Assembly: GCF_022267375.1 (NCBI RefSeq)
Contig: NZ_JAIZBH010000001.1
Location: 682,001 to 746,000 of the forward strand
From: Leptospira sanjuanensis
Lineage (GTDB): Bacteria > Spirochaetota > Leptospiria > Leptospirales > Leptospiraceae
Length of the DNA stretch: 64,000 bases
Reading direction: 5' to 3'
Below are positions 29,064-39,171 of this stretch, one piece after another. A model generated the notes under the pieces. The model did no database searches, was not told where the DNA came from, and saw only the letters and a program-made list of their open reading frames with translations. The position numbers were made by a program, and so were the translations under genes. Within the stretch, counting starts at the first letter, position 1. Every line of letters starts with the position of its first letter.

Positions 29064-29369
29064 AGAACTTTCAAACCCGCGAATGGCAAGGAACAACAAG
29101 AAAGGTTCTCTATTGAAAGGACATACAGTTTTACATGTGAATCAGGCGAACAAAAATTTCCTTCAACTTCTCCTTTCCCATTGACAAAAGCACTCTGTAG
29201 ACGACTCTTTGATGTATCAAAGAGTCGGTTCCTGACTCAGTAATTTTCCTTTCATTTTTTTTCTCCAAACTTTCAACGGCTAACGTTAAAAACATTCCGA
29301 CTGCACAGGCTGTGCGAAACAATCAACTGCTGAAAGAGAAAGTATTTCCCCGCGAGAGCGATCGCAGCG
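29064..29369 (+). repeat. Cassette spacer repeat R6, truncated by an IS end
   Basis: The spacer runs normally through the inverted repeat (29202-29227) to GATCGCAGCG and then switches to the IS end sequence GTGCACCTTCTC. The lost right part includes the GCACCATC arms and the GCGTTTCGCGAAGCG segment. No toxin fragment follows on this side of the IS. Confidence 0.8.
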
Positions 29370-30800
29370 TGCACCTTCTCTGTGAAAGCTAAATTGGAGG
29401 GTCCGGATATCCGGACCTTCCAAAAAACTGTCAACAAGAGCCGCAGGGATCGTTTTTGTTGATGCTTGGTCTTTTTGAAGCAGCCTCTTTAATCGGCTTG
29501 GCAAAACGAAGTGGATCTGGTATTGCACCTTCTAAAACTTCGTTCGGAGAATAGCCAAATAGAACTCCGCTTGGACGATCATTGTATTCCGTAACTGCAA
29601 GCTTTAATGTTTTGATCACATCTTGAAACGAGTAAAGCTTTTTCGGAAATAGAAATTCATATTTTATTTTTTTGTTCACGGCTTCGATCATGCTGTTTGA
29701 AAATGTGATGTCAACTTGAGCGATTAATTTTTCAATGAATAAGCGCGGTGAGCAAAGGAATTTATTTACTTCTCCCGCATTTTCCGAACCGTCATCACAA
29801 AGAAGCTGTATTTGTTTGTGGAATAAATCGAATTTCTCACAGACCTCTTTTAAATTTAACATCGTATTTTTGGAATTCCATTCTAAAGAAGCTTTCCAAC
29901 CTAAAATTGTCCTGGAAAAATTGTCCATAATGAAATGGATATATACTTTAGAACCATCTTGTACTCGTAATATGGTTGTATCCATGTGAAGAAGAAGTAA
30001 GGGAGCTGTGGAACGAATTCCGATCTTTCTTCTCGCCTTTCGAATGATTTCTCTTTTGGGAGCAAGAACTCTTGCGTATTTGTAGAATGTGGCCAAACTC
30101 AAGAAAGCAACGCCGTCTTTTATGATTTTGTAGAAGATGGAACGAAGAGGCCAATTGAAAAATTCAGGCTTTTTGAGATACCGCGCAATGATTTTTTGTT
30201 CTTGGATTGTGAGTTGTTTTGGATGGATCTTTCTGCAAAGGCCAAATACGGAAGAGTTACAAAGGATTTCGTTTTTCCATTTGTAATATCTTTGAACGGA
30301 CACTTTCATGAAACGACAAGAACGTTTTAGGCCGAGGTTAGGAGCTATTCGTTGAATGATAGAAACGATTTCTTTCTTACGATCGTTCCAGATTCTTCTT
30401 TTTCCTCGAATGGATTCAGACAGGGAATAATAAAAAGAATAAATGGAGAAAAGTGATTTGAGAGTTTTCATAAACGTTTTGCTATCGAGAGCTTTTTTGT
30501 ACAAATCCAAATCTTTAAAAATCGGATCTTGGGAATCATATCCCACTAAGGTAGAAAGATTTCGATTTTTTCAATCGCATCGAGTGGATTTTGGAATAAC
30601 ATCTTTTTCTGACGGAGAAAGAAGATTCAACTGAGCTTTGAAAAGAAGAGCAGTGTGATATGAGTTTTTGGTTTTGAGTTGAATGGATTTCATTTGTAAG
30701 ATGAAATCGTCTCGGAGGAACGAAATCTGAATTAAAAAACAAGAAAGAGACCGTAAAAGAGAGGATATTTAATTTTTTAAAAACGAAGACTTCGTTTTAG
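29370..30800 (-). mobile_element. IS3-like insertion sequence (right boundary approximate)
   Basis: The downstream end is well placed because the same terminal block occurs again at 34027-34105: TGCACCTTCTCTGTGAAAGC, then a 16-bp perfect palindrome (GTCCGGATATCCGGAC), then the transposase stop. The upstream end is not fixed by any repeat I can see; a small inverted repeat (arms AAAACGAA / TTCGTTTT, 30780-30798) lies near it. I could not find a terminal inverted repeat partner of the TGCACCTTCTC end, so the element may be incomplete. Confidence 0.6.
29431..30693 (-). pseudogene. IS3-like DDE transposase with in-frame stop
   Basis: The main frame (30546 to 29431, 371 residues from a GTG) has an integrase-core layout: LLHMDTTIL (first Asp), LLCDDGSEN (second Asp) and FSNSMIEAVNKKIKYE (Glu). 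Ahead of it the same frame continues to an ATG at 30693 (MKSIQLKTKN) but is cut by TGA at 30573-30571, in a context (C-D-stop-K-N-R) where one base change from TGG would restore the frame. I read this as a 420-residue transposase inactivated, or shortened to a GTG start, by a nonsense change. A run of A next to the stop leaves programmed frameshifting as an alternative. Confidence 0.7.
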
Positions 30801-30940
30801 AAGGGACTTGTTTTTATTTTTTTAAAATTGGCGCACCGCAGTTGCGAAGAATATTATAAATATATAAATTACTTTTATAATCCAGCGGAGAGTGTTTTTA
30901 TTAAGCAAGTCGGATTGTTTTGTTGAATGTATGATTGATG

Positions 30941-30946
30941 TATAAT
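30941..30946 (+). promoter_or_regulatory. Candidate -10 element (TATAAT)
   Basis: A perfect TATAAT lies 17 bases ahead of the GTG start at 30963, in an AT-rich stretch. The sequence 16-18 bases upstream is T-rich but has no good -35 match. The 270 bases between the transposase and this site hold the presumed IS edge and nothing else that I recognise. Confidence 0.35.
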
Positions 30947-30962
30947 ATGAACGAGGTGTTCT

Positions 30963-31781
30963 GTGTTAGAAAGTCGGATTGCGGAAGAAAATAAGGTTAT
31001 TATCGAAGAATTGAAATCGCTAAGTAATGGATATAAGGAGAAATTGAGAAGCCTTAATCTTCGCGAAGATGAAGTCGTGCAATATTTAGGAGAGATTCTT
31101 TACTATCAAGTTGGGGGGTTGGAACCTGATTTAAAGCAGTTGCGTTCTAAATACAAAAATTCTCCTATTTCCAAGTATATTGAAATTACGTATTCTTATT
31201 TAGAGACGGAAAGCGGTGCCGAGCCGTTCATTAAAGAAGCGGGCTATCAAGATGCGTCCGTTTTATACTTTTTGATCGATCGTCTGGATTGGTCGATTGA
31301 ATCTCTCCCTGACTATGATTTAATGATTCAAATTCTTTCCTATCATCTTAAAATTAAAGAAAAGATCGAAGAAAAACAATTACGCAAAGATTATAAAAAG
31401 CTATTCCGATTGAGCGTTGCAAGATCATTGTTTCTTTTGGGAGGGCAGACCAAAGAAATTGACTTTTTTCGCGAGACTTTCATGAGTTTTGCTCCAAAGG
31501 AAGCGAATGAATTGATTGAAAGGCTGGAAGAGAGTCTTCTATTTGATTCATTCACGATAGCAAACCTTTTATCACAGCTGTACGAGAATCGATCCGAATA
31601 TGCTCATTACAAAGATATGGGATGGTTTTATCGTCTTTATCTTCGTTACTTAGTAAAATCGATGCAGCCTGTTCTCAAAGAAATCGGACAGTTAGCGAAA
31701 AATACTCCTAACCAAATAGGCAACAGCATCGTTCATCTTAATACTCAAAGAAATTCTAAAAAACGCAAACGTAGGAAATAG
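30963..31781 (+). CDS. Hypothetical helical protein next to the DUF1016-nuclease fusion
   Basis: The 272-residue protein is mostly charged helix, with no signal peptide or membrane segment, and ends in a strongly basic tail (NSKKRKRRK). The start is GTG with GAGG seven bases ahead. I do not recognise the family. It is followed after 21 bases by the DUF1016_N/nuclease gene, so the two probably form a transcript. The basic tail fits a nucleic-acid-binding partner, but nothing more can be said. Both genes lie between two spacer repeats and are probably cargo of the accessory region. Confidence 0.65.
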   Translation: MLESRIAEENKVIIEELKSLSNGYKEKLRSLNLREDEVVQYLGEILYYQVGGLEPDLKQLRSKYKNSPISKYIEITYSYLETESGAEPFIKEAGYQDASVLYFLIDRLDWSIESLPDYDLMIQILSYHLKIKEKIEEKQLRKDYKKLFRLSVARSLFLLGGQTKEIDFFRETFMSFAPKEANELIERLEESLLFDSFTIANLLSQLYENRSEYAHYKDMGWFYRLYLRYLVKSMQPVLKEIGQLAKNTPNQIGNSIVHLNTQRNSKKRKRRK

Positions 31782-31802
31782 CCAAAGAGCTTATCATTTT
31801 CC

Positions 31803-32810
31803 ATGAACCAGGACGATATTGATAAAGCTTTGAAAGGCATTTTAAAAATATACGTCGAAATACGTAATCAGAGTAATTTGAATAAAAACACCGTTACATT
31901 AGAAGCAAATCGAGAAATCGGTAAGATTCTAAAGAACGCAGAAAAGAATGCGACTGCGGAGGAACAAACGAGTGGCAGTTGGATGAAAACGATTTCGATG
32001 CAGTTGCAAAGGTATTTAAAGAAAGGTTTTTTTGAAAGGAACCTCTTTTATGCTCAAAAATTTTACGAAGTCTATGGTAAATCGGAGTTAGATCACAGGC
32101 TGAGTTGGAGCCATTATCGTAAATTAGCATCCGTATCCGATGAAAAGTTGAGAGACAAGCTGACAAAGATAGCTATTAAAGAAGGTTGGAGTGAAGAAAC
32201 GCTTTCCTTTAAAATCAAAGAGGTAGGACAACAAAGAAAATCTCCGATCTTAAAATGGAGACGTCCTGAAGGTTTGCTTTGGCATTACAAAATCAAAGAA
32301 ACTTTAAAAAACAATACAGTCTACCTGCTTGATTTAGGGTTCTACTGTTACTATGAAACACCGAAGAGTAGGGCTAATAACAAATATAAAGCCGGTGATG
32401 TTTTAAGATTTCAAAAGCAAGGTAAATCCTGGTCTCTTGAAAAAACAAAACTTTCCCAATCCTCGGATCTTTATTTCTACTCCGGAGAAATCGAGCGAGT
32501 CATTGACGGTGATACAATTCTCGTAAAGCTACAGTTAGGTTTTAATTTAATTACAAGGCAGAGAATCCGATTGCACAACGTTTGGGCGGCTGAGTTGGAT
32601 ACAAATGAAGGAGAAAATGACTTTGAACTTCTGAAAAAGAAATTACCCTCTAAAACGAAGATTATTGTAAGGAGTAGATCGAAAGATATCTACGGACGCT
32701 ATGTGGGGGATGTTTTATATTCGAATAAAAAGGTAGTGAGTCCTGAAGAAATCTTAACGGATGGAATTTATTTGAACGAAGAATTGTCCGTCGTTGGCAC
32801 AAAAGAATGA
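31803..32810 (+). CDS. DUF1016_N (YhcG-type) domain fused to a staphylococcal-nuclease-like domain
   Basis: Residues about 10-150 match the N-terminal domain of DUF1016/YhcG proteins, including GFFERNLFYAQKFY and the hallmark LSWSHY and EGWSEETL. Residues about 228-330 look like a thermonuclease (SNase) domain: VIDGDTI with Asp235/Asp237, RIRLHNVWAAE with Arg256 and Glu264, and IYGRYVGDV with Arg299. These match Asp21, Arg35, Glu43 and Arg87 of the S. aureus enzyme. The position of the metal ligand Asp40 is a Trp here (261). In YhcG itself the C-terminal part is a PD-(D/E)XK nuclease, so this is a swap of nuclease type on the same N-terminal module. No signal peptide is present; a cytoplasmic role in DNA or RNA cleavage, perhaps defence, is inferred. 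Confidence 0.75.
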   Translation: MNQDDIDKALKGILKIYVEIRNQSNLNKNTVTLEANREIGKILKNAEKNATAEEQTSGSWMKTISMQLQRYLKKGFFERNLFYAQKFYEVYGKSELDHRLSWSHYRKLASVSDEKLRDKLTKIAIKEGWSEETLSFKIKEVGQQRKSPILKWRRPEGLLWHYKIKETLKNNTVYLLDLGFYCYYETPKSRANNKYKAGDVLRFQKQGKSWSLEKTKLSQSSDLYFYSGEIERVIDGDTILVKLQLGFNLITRQRIRLHNVWAAELDTNEGENDFELLKKKLPSKTKIIVRSRSKDIYGRYVGDVLYSNKKVVSPEEILTDGIYLNEELSVVGTKE

Positions 32811-32814
32811 TCTT

Positions 32815-33182
32815 AGTGAAACGATATATTATTTTACATGTGAATCAGGCGAACAAAAATATCCTTCAATTTCTCCTTTCCCATTGACAAAAGCACTCTG
32901 TAGGCGACTCTTTGATGTATCAAAGAGTCGGTTCCTGACTCAGTAACTTTCCTTTCATTTTTTCTTCAAACTTTCAACGGCTAACGCTAAAGACATTCCG
33001 ACTGCACAGGCTGTGCGAAGCAATCAACTGCTGAAAGAAGAACAAGCTATCCCGCGAGAGCGATCGCAGCGGAAATCCGGCATTGCACCATCGTGCACTA
33101 CGTTGTTCTTTGTTTTTATCAAAACCGAATGGTGCAGTGCTGATTGAAGCGGAGAGCGCGTTTCGCGTAGCGAACTCGCCCC
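32815..33182 (+). repeat. Cassette spacer repeat R7
   Basis: The homology starts about 45 bases into the normal spacer (at the ACATATTATTTTACATGTG segment) and runs to GAACTCGCCCC. The inverted repeat is at 32915-32940. The leader frame (from 33083) continues in phase into the toxin fragment that follows. Because R6 ends in mid-spacer and R7 starts nearly at the beginning, the segment between them is not a simple insertion. Confidence 0.8.
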
Positions 33183-33183
33183 A

Positions 33184-34026
33184 AGCGGCCGCCCTTGTGA
33201 ACGGAGTGATCTCAACGGCGACATTAGGAATGGGTTCGAGCTTTACAGGCTTCGTGAGCTACAACAAGCACCAGAACGCAAACATCATCACCGGCCAACA
33301 GGAAATCAAAGGCGGCTGGGGCGGCGGCGTGAGTTGGAACGCGTTAGGGAAAGAGGGCGGCTTTATCAAAGAAGTCCTGAAAGCTCAAGGTTTTAACATC
33401 GGAGCGAGTTACAACCGCGACAGCGGTCTTGGAGTCAACGCCTCCTTGAACTACACCGTAGGAAGCGGTAACAAAGGATTAGGTGTCGGAGGGGACTACA
33501 ACTTCAAGGATCGTTCGTATGGCTTGAACGCGAGCTTAGACTTGCACAAGAGTGAAAACGGCCTTCACCACGTAGGGGTGAGTATGTCCGCTCGTAGCGA
33601 CGGCCACGCAGATGTGGGAGCATACTACAACTACGGCAACGAGAAGATTCCACCGCAGTTTAGAGGACACGGAGGAAGCCTAACGTTTAACGATCAAGGT
33701 AACTTTACTGCGAGCGGTCAGATGCAGGGAGCGACAGTTGCGTCAATCACATATGATACAAACACACACGGGTTTAAACCTTTAGAACTCAATTACAACT
33801 TTCAGAACGAATTCAACCAGGGGTTAGCTGCAGAGAATGCGCAGAAGAACCATGAGCGTACTTCGATGGAGCTTGCATACAAGGAAGTGAGTTTGGGGAC
33901 GAAGATGGAGAAGCCGTTGTTTACGCAGTCGGAGGTAGACACATATCTTCCCCGCGACAAGGACGGTAACATCGACATGACGAAAGCTCAGCCTGAGAAG
34001 TTGATGGCGAAGTGGGACGAATACAA
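33184..34026 (+). pseudogene. TIGR04388-type fragment truncated at both ends (cassette F)
   Basis: The frame aligns with residues about 360-640 of the cassette-C protein, but with many substitutions (for example GMGSSFTGFVSYNKHQNANIITGQQ). It stops before the Hint domain, where the IS remnant fuses YK to the foreign tail VHLLCES and a stop at 34051. An open frame runs from 33083 through the spacer. With no Hint, passenger or immunity gene, it cannot work as a toxin. Its sequence is the most diverged of the six, so it derives from a different parental gene. Confidence 0.8.
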
Positions 34027-34105
34027 GGTGCACCTTCTCTGTGAAAGCTAAATTGGAAAGTCCGGATATCCGGACCTTCCAAAAATCTGTCAGCAAGGGC
34101 CGCAA
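34027..34105 (-). mobile_element. Remnant end of the IS3-like element
   Basis: The block repeats the IS end at 29370-29445 with a few changes: TGCACCTTCTCTGTGAAAGC, the palindrome GTCCGGATATCCGGAC, and the last transposase codons on the minus strand (C-G-P-C-stop against C-G-S-C-stop). The rest of the element is missing. Confidence 0.75.
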
Positions 34106-34140
34106 TCTCGCATCCTGCTCGATTGGGCTCCACGGCGTCT

Positions 34141-34352
34141 TTCACGTGCGCTTCGCCAGAAACTCAGCAGGTTTCTCCCTATGGGTCGAAACCTACCATG
34201 GATTCGCGTCGCATTTCTTCACTCCCTACGGGTCCGCTCAAAATGCTCTCACGTGAAAGCTTCGAAGGAAACTCAGCAAATTGCTCCCTATGGGTCGCTT
34301 GAAATACTCTCACGTGAAAGCTTCGAAGGAAACTCAGCAGATTCTTCCCTAC
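34141..34352 (+). repeat. Degenerate tandem repeat with 61-bp unit
   Basis: Two close units start at 34246 and 34307, each with CTCTCACGTGAAAGCTTCG followed by GAAACTCAGCA and a CCCTAYGGGTC core. A more diverged unit starts near 34141. Each carries the palindrome TCACGTGA or a remnant of it. I see no coding function. Confidence 0.6.
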
Positions 34353-34371
34353 GGGTCAGAATCTATCTTCC

Positions 34372-34442
34372 GGATTCTTTTGATTGTTAAAATTTGATTG
34401 CGAGGAAGAGTAGAAATGAAATTGGGCAGGGAAGGATTCGCC
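34372..34442 (+). repeat. Partial tRNA-Tyr 3' end, copy 1
   Basis: The last part of this 71-bp block (34423-34440) equals the 3' end of the tRNA-Tyr gene at 34826-34843 (minus strand), including the discriminator and the 3' acceptor strand, preceded by a shared GAAATGAAAT. The whole block is repeated at 34564-34634 with one difference. Confidence 0.7.
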
Positions 34443-34451
34443 TCCCCTTCG

Positions 34452-34490
<39 letters not shown>

Positions 34491-34563
34491 TGCTTGCTCG
34501 ACTTCCTGTCTCGCATCGCTTCCTATGGGTCGCGACCGCATTTGCTCTATTCGAATCCTTCCA

Positions 34564-34634
34564 GGATTCTTTTGATTGTTAAAATTTGATTGTGAGGAAG
34601 AGTAGAAATGAAATTGGGCAGGGAAGGATTCGCC
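34564..34634 (+). repeat. Partial tRNA-Tyr 3' end, copy 2
   Basis: This is the second copy of the 71-bp block. The tRNA-derived part is 34615-34632. Together with copy 1 and the intact gene it gives three direct repeats of a tRNA 3' end within 430 bp, the usual trace left by elements that integrate at tRNA genes. Confidence 0.7.
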
Positions 34635-34823
34635 GTTACGCAATCTCGCATCCATGCTCGATTGGACTCCACGGCGTCTTTCTCGTGCCTCGTCCATCCA
34701 TGGACTCGGTTCGCGTTTGCGACGTTCCCTATGGGTCACTTGCAAACGCTTTCACTCGAAAGCTTCGAATCCTTCGATTTGCTTTTGTTTATCGGATTTT
34801 ATTGTAAAAGAAGAGGAAATGAA

Positions 34824-34912
<89 letters not shown>

Positions 34913-34913
34913 G

Positions 34914-34995
<82 letters not shown>

Positions 34996-35004
34996 ACTAT
35001 GGAA

Positions 35005-35034
35005 CCAGTATTTCGGGCTGATTTCCTCGGTCAA
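35005..35034 (-). promoter_or_regulatory. Candidate promoter of the tRNA-Thr-Tyr pair
   Basis: On the minus strand a TTGACC (35034-35029) is followed after 18 bases by TACTGG (35010-35005), about 15 bases ahead of the tRNA-Thr 5' end. The -35 match is good and the -10 match is weak. Confidence 0.35.
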
Positions 35035-35139
35035 ATAAAAAATCCAAGGAAGGCGTTTGCCGATATTTCCGAACTCGTTTTTCGGTTTCTCCGAATCCTT
35101 TTCGAAAAATTTGTATGGATGAGCGGCCTATGACCGAAA

Positions 35140-35535
35140 ATGGAAGAGATGATTCTAACCCTGATTCACGTCGGAATGACTCTTTCGGTTCTCTGTTTTT
35201 ACACCGGTTATTATTTTCGCTTTAGAAAGAATCTTCTGCACCGGATTTTCAATCTTGCGGGAGCGTCCTTCAACTTAACGACGGCAATCTCCCTTCTTTA
35301 CGTAAAATATTTGGGAGGGGGTTTGGAGAACGCCGGAATTTTACCCGCGGTCGATCGATGGATTATCGACACACATCGCGCGTTCGCGATTCTCACCTTG
35401 GTTTTGATGCTTCTGATGGTCTGGTCGGGAATAACTCGAAAAAAAGAATTCCACAGAAAGCTGCACTATATTTTTCTTCCTCTATACACTGTCATTTTCC
35501 TTTCCGGGCTGGTTCTGTTTCGTTCCGCGAACTGA
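35140..35535 (+). CDS. Small four-helix membrane protein
   Basis: The 131-residue protein has about four membrane helices, with His residues at helix edges (LIHVGMTLS, DTHRAFAIL, HRKLHYIFLPLY). The layout recalls DUF420-like or cytochrome b561-like small haem-binding membrane proteins, but I cannot assign it. ATG 35140 is used; an in-frame ATG at 35149 is also possible. It is the first ordinary gene after the tRNA pair and is followed by the transketolase subunit on the same strand. Confidence 0.6.
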   Translation: MEEMILTLIHVGMTLSVLCFYTGYYFRFRKNLLHRIFNLAGASFNLTTAISLLYVKYLGGGLENAGILPAVDRWIIDTHRAFAILTLVLMLLMVWSGITRKKEFHRKLHYIFLPLYTVIFLSGLVLFRSAN

Positions 35536-35583
35536 CCTTCTTTCGGCACCTCGTTTCGAGGTTGGAAATCAGCATCTCATTCG

Positions 35584-36420
<837 letters not shown>

Positions 36421-36427
36421 AAAATCT

Positions 36428-36464
36428 CTCCCCGCCGTCTTCGCGGGGAGCGTTTCCTTTTTTT
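36428..36464 (+). terminator. Rho-independent terminator after the transketolase subunit
   Basis: An 8-bp perfect stem (CTCCCCGC / GCGGGGAG) with a 7-base loop is followed by CGTTTCCTTTTTTT. It starts 8 bases after the gene stop. No other gene lies between here and 36661. Confidence 0.85.
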
Positions 36465-36660
36465 GCAATTTTTTTCCAAACTTTTTCATTCGGTTTTTTT
36501 AGTACTTCGGCCTTACACCGTAAGACATAGTAATTTACAATTTCTCCTAAGCACTTCGGTTCTGTCTCTTTTGCGATGAGGTTTTTATAATTCTCATTTC
36601 ATTTTTTCCGATGGCAAATTTCATTCTGAATTGACTCATTTCGTTTTTCGTAAAAAGATA

Positions 36661-37566
36661 ATGTTTATGCCCTCATCCGATTCTTATCATGATTCTCTCT
36701 CTTTCCCTCCCGATAAGCTGGAAGAAAAATTTTATCAGCTTGAGTTTGCCGGAAGCGACGAAAAAATCCGAGTGATTCGGGAGATCGCGGACATGGTTCC
36801 GTGGCAATTTAAGATCAGCGAGTTCGTGGAGGAGTTCAAAGACCCCACGCTTCGCGTTTTTGCGCGTTCTATTTCCTCCGTCGTTCATCTCGAACGTATT
36901 AACGCGCGTTATGCGATCCTTGCGGACAAAGGACACGTGAATGATTATTCCGATTTGGAGGAGGCGGTCTTTCTTCTTTCGAGCGTCGGCGATCCGGACG
37001 CGTCCTATCACGAATTCAAAATCTATCTGGATCAACTCGCCCTTCGAGTGGAGGAACTCTGCGATCTAAATCCGGAATACGTTTCGGAAGAATTAAAGGT
37101 TCATTTTTTGACGAGAGTTCTTTCTTCGGAGGAGAATTTTCAGGGTAACAACGATCAATACGACGATCCGAACAATTCTTTCGTTACCCGCATCGTTCGT
37201 ACGCGCAAGGGAATCCCGATTTCCCTTTCGGCGATTTATCTGCTCGTAGCCCGCAGACTTTCGCTTCCGTTGTACGGGGTGAACATGCCTTTGCACTTCC
37301 TTCTTCATTTCGATTCTCCCGATTACGAAACCTTCATCGATCCGTTTCACGGAGGGGTTCTTCTCGATAAGTCCACTTGCATCCGCTTTTTGGAGGCGAA
37401 CAGTTTTACCCCGAGTGAAAGATATTTCACGAGAGCCAGCACTCTTTCCATCATCAAACGGATGTACCGCAATTTGATCCACATATACCGTAAGGAACAG
37501 TTTCGGGATATGGAGGATATTCTCGCGCGTCAGCTCTTGATTCTCGAAAACAAACTCAAAGCCTGA
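36661..37566 (+). CDS. SirB1/transglutaminase-like protein
   Basis: The middle of the protein has the SirB1-family (Transglut_core2) signature: [45 protein letters not shown] and FIDPFHGG. The family's true function is unsettled; members are often annotated as transglutaminase-like, with tetratricopeptide tails. I chose ATG 36661 ([10 protein letters not shown]) because the longer frame from 36631 adds a poorly supported leader; ATG 36667 is also possible. The residue ahead of the conserved block that would carry a catalytic Cys is not obvious, so it may be non-catalytic. Confidence 0.75.
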   Translation: MFMPSSDSYHDSLSFPPDKLEEKFYQLEFAGSDEKIRVIREIADMVPWQFKISEFVEEFKDPTLRVFARSISSVVHLERINARYAILADKGHVNDYSDLEEAVFLLSSVGDPDASYHEFKIYLDQLALRVEELCDLNPEYVSEELKVHFLTRVLSSEENFQGNNDQYDDPNNSFVTRIVRTRKGIPISLSAIYLLVARRLSLPLYGVNMPLHFLLHFDSPDYETFIDPFHGGVLLDKSTCIRFLEANSFTPSERYFTRASTLSIIKRMYRNLIHIYRKEQFRDMEDILARQLLILENKLKA

Positions 37567-37633
37567 ACTTCCGGAAAGGTTCTTGCTTGAGCCTGTACCG
37601 TTGTTTTGAATACTGGCCCCACGGGAAGGGGTA

Positions 37634-38593
<960 letters not shown>

Positions 38594-38652
38594 AATAGGT
38601 TTGCATTTCGTTCGAGCCTGACGATCCTTGTTCTCTCAATAGGAGAAAGAAG

Positions 38653-39159
38653 ATGTCCGCTCAACTGTATCCGACCCCCGATCCGAATCTGGATCTCGTT
38701 TTGGAAAGAACCATCGACGTTCCTCGCGAGTTGGTTTGGGCCGCTTGGACCCAACCGAAACATCTCGTTCATTGGTTCACTCCCCATCCTTGGAAAACGA
38801 TCGATTGTGAAATCGACCTAAGACCCGGAGGAATTTTTCGTTCTACGATGCAATCTCCGGAAGGAGAGAACTTTCCAAATATAGGTTGTATACTCGAAGT
38901 CATCGAAAATCAAAAATTTTCTTGGACCGATGCGCTTCAACCGGGCTTTCGTCCCTCGCCCGATCCGGCGCATCCATTCGGATTTTTTACGGCGATTCTG
39001 ACCTTGGAGCCGCACGGAAACGGCGGAACAAAATACAGGGCGACCGCGATTCACGGCAACGTGGTCAACCGCAAAAAGCACGAAGAGATGGGATTCCACG
39101 AAGGTTGGGGAACCGTTTTGAATCAGCTCGTCGAGTATATTCAAAAAACGAAATTTTAA
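38653..39159 (+). CDS. SRPBCC/AHSA1-family protein
   Basis: The 168-residue protein is a single START-like (AHSA1, activator of Hsp90 ATPase homologue) domain. Typical phrases are [40 protein letters not shown] and [17 protein letters not shown]. Such proteins bind hydrophobic ligands in a helix-grip cavity; the ligand is unknown. It has no signal peptide. AGGAGAAAG lies directly before the ATG. It converges with the lipoprotein gene on the other strand, with a 12-bp gap and no clear terminator. Confidence 0.88.
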   Translation: MSAQLYPTPDPNLDLVLERTIDVPRELVWAAWTQPKHLVHWFTPHPWKTIDCEIDLRPGGIFRSTMQSPEGENFPNIGCILEVIENQKFSWTDALQPGFRPSPDPAHPFGFFTAILTLEPHGNGGTKYRATAIHGNVVNRKKHEEMGFHEGWGTVLNQLVEYIQKTKF

Positions 39160-39171
39160 GAATATTTCTTC

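Noticed and set aside
29401..29416. The GTCCGGATATCCGGAC palindrome as a transcription terminator
   Set aside because: It has no loop and no convincing T-run; it is better explained as part of the IS end.
677..33182. CRISPR array
   Set aside because: The repeats are about 415 bp long, contain ORFs and are kilobases apart; no cas genes are present.
1..34105. Prophage
   Set aside because: No integrase, capsid, tail, terminase or lysis genes were recognised.
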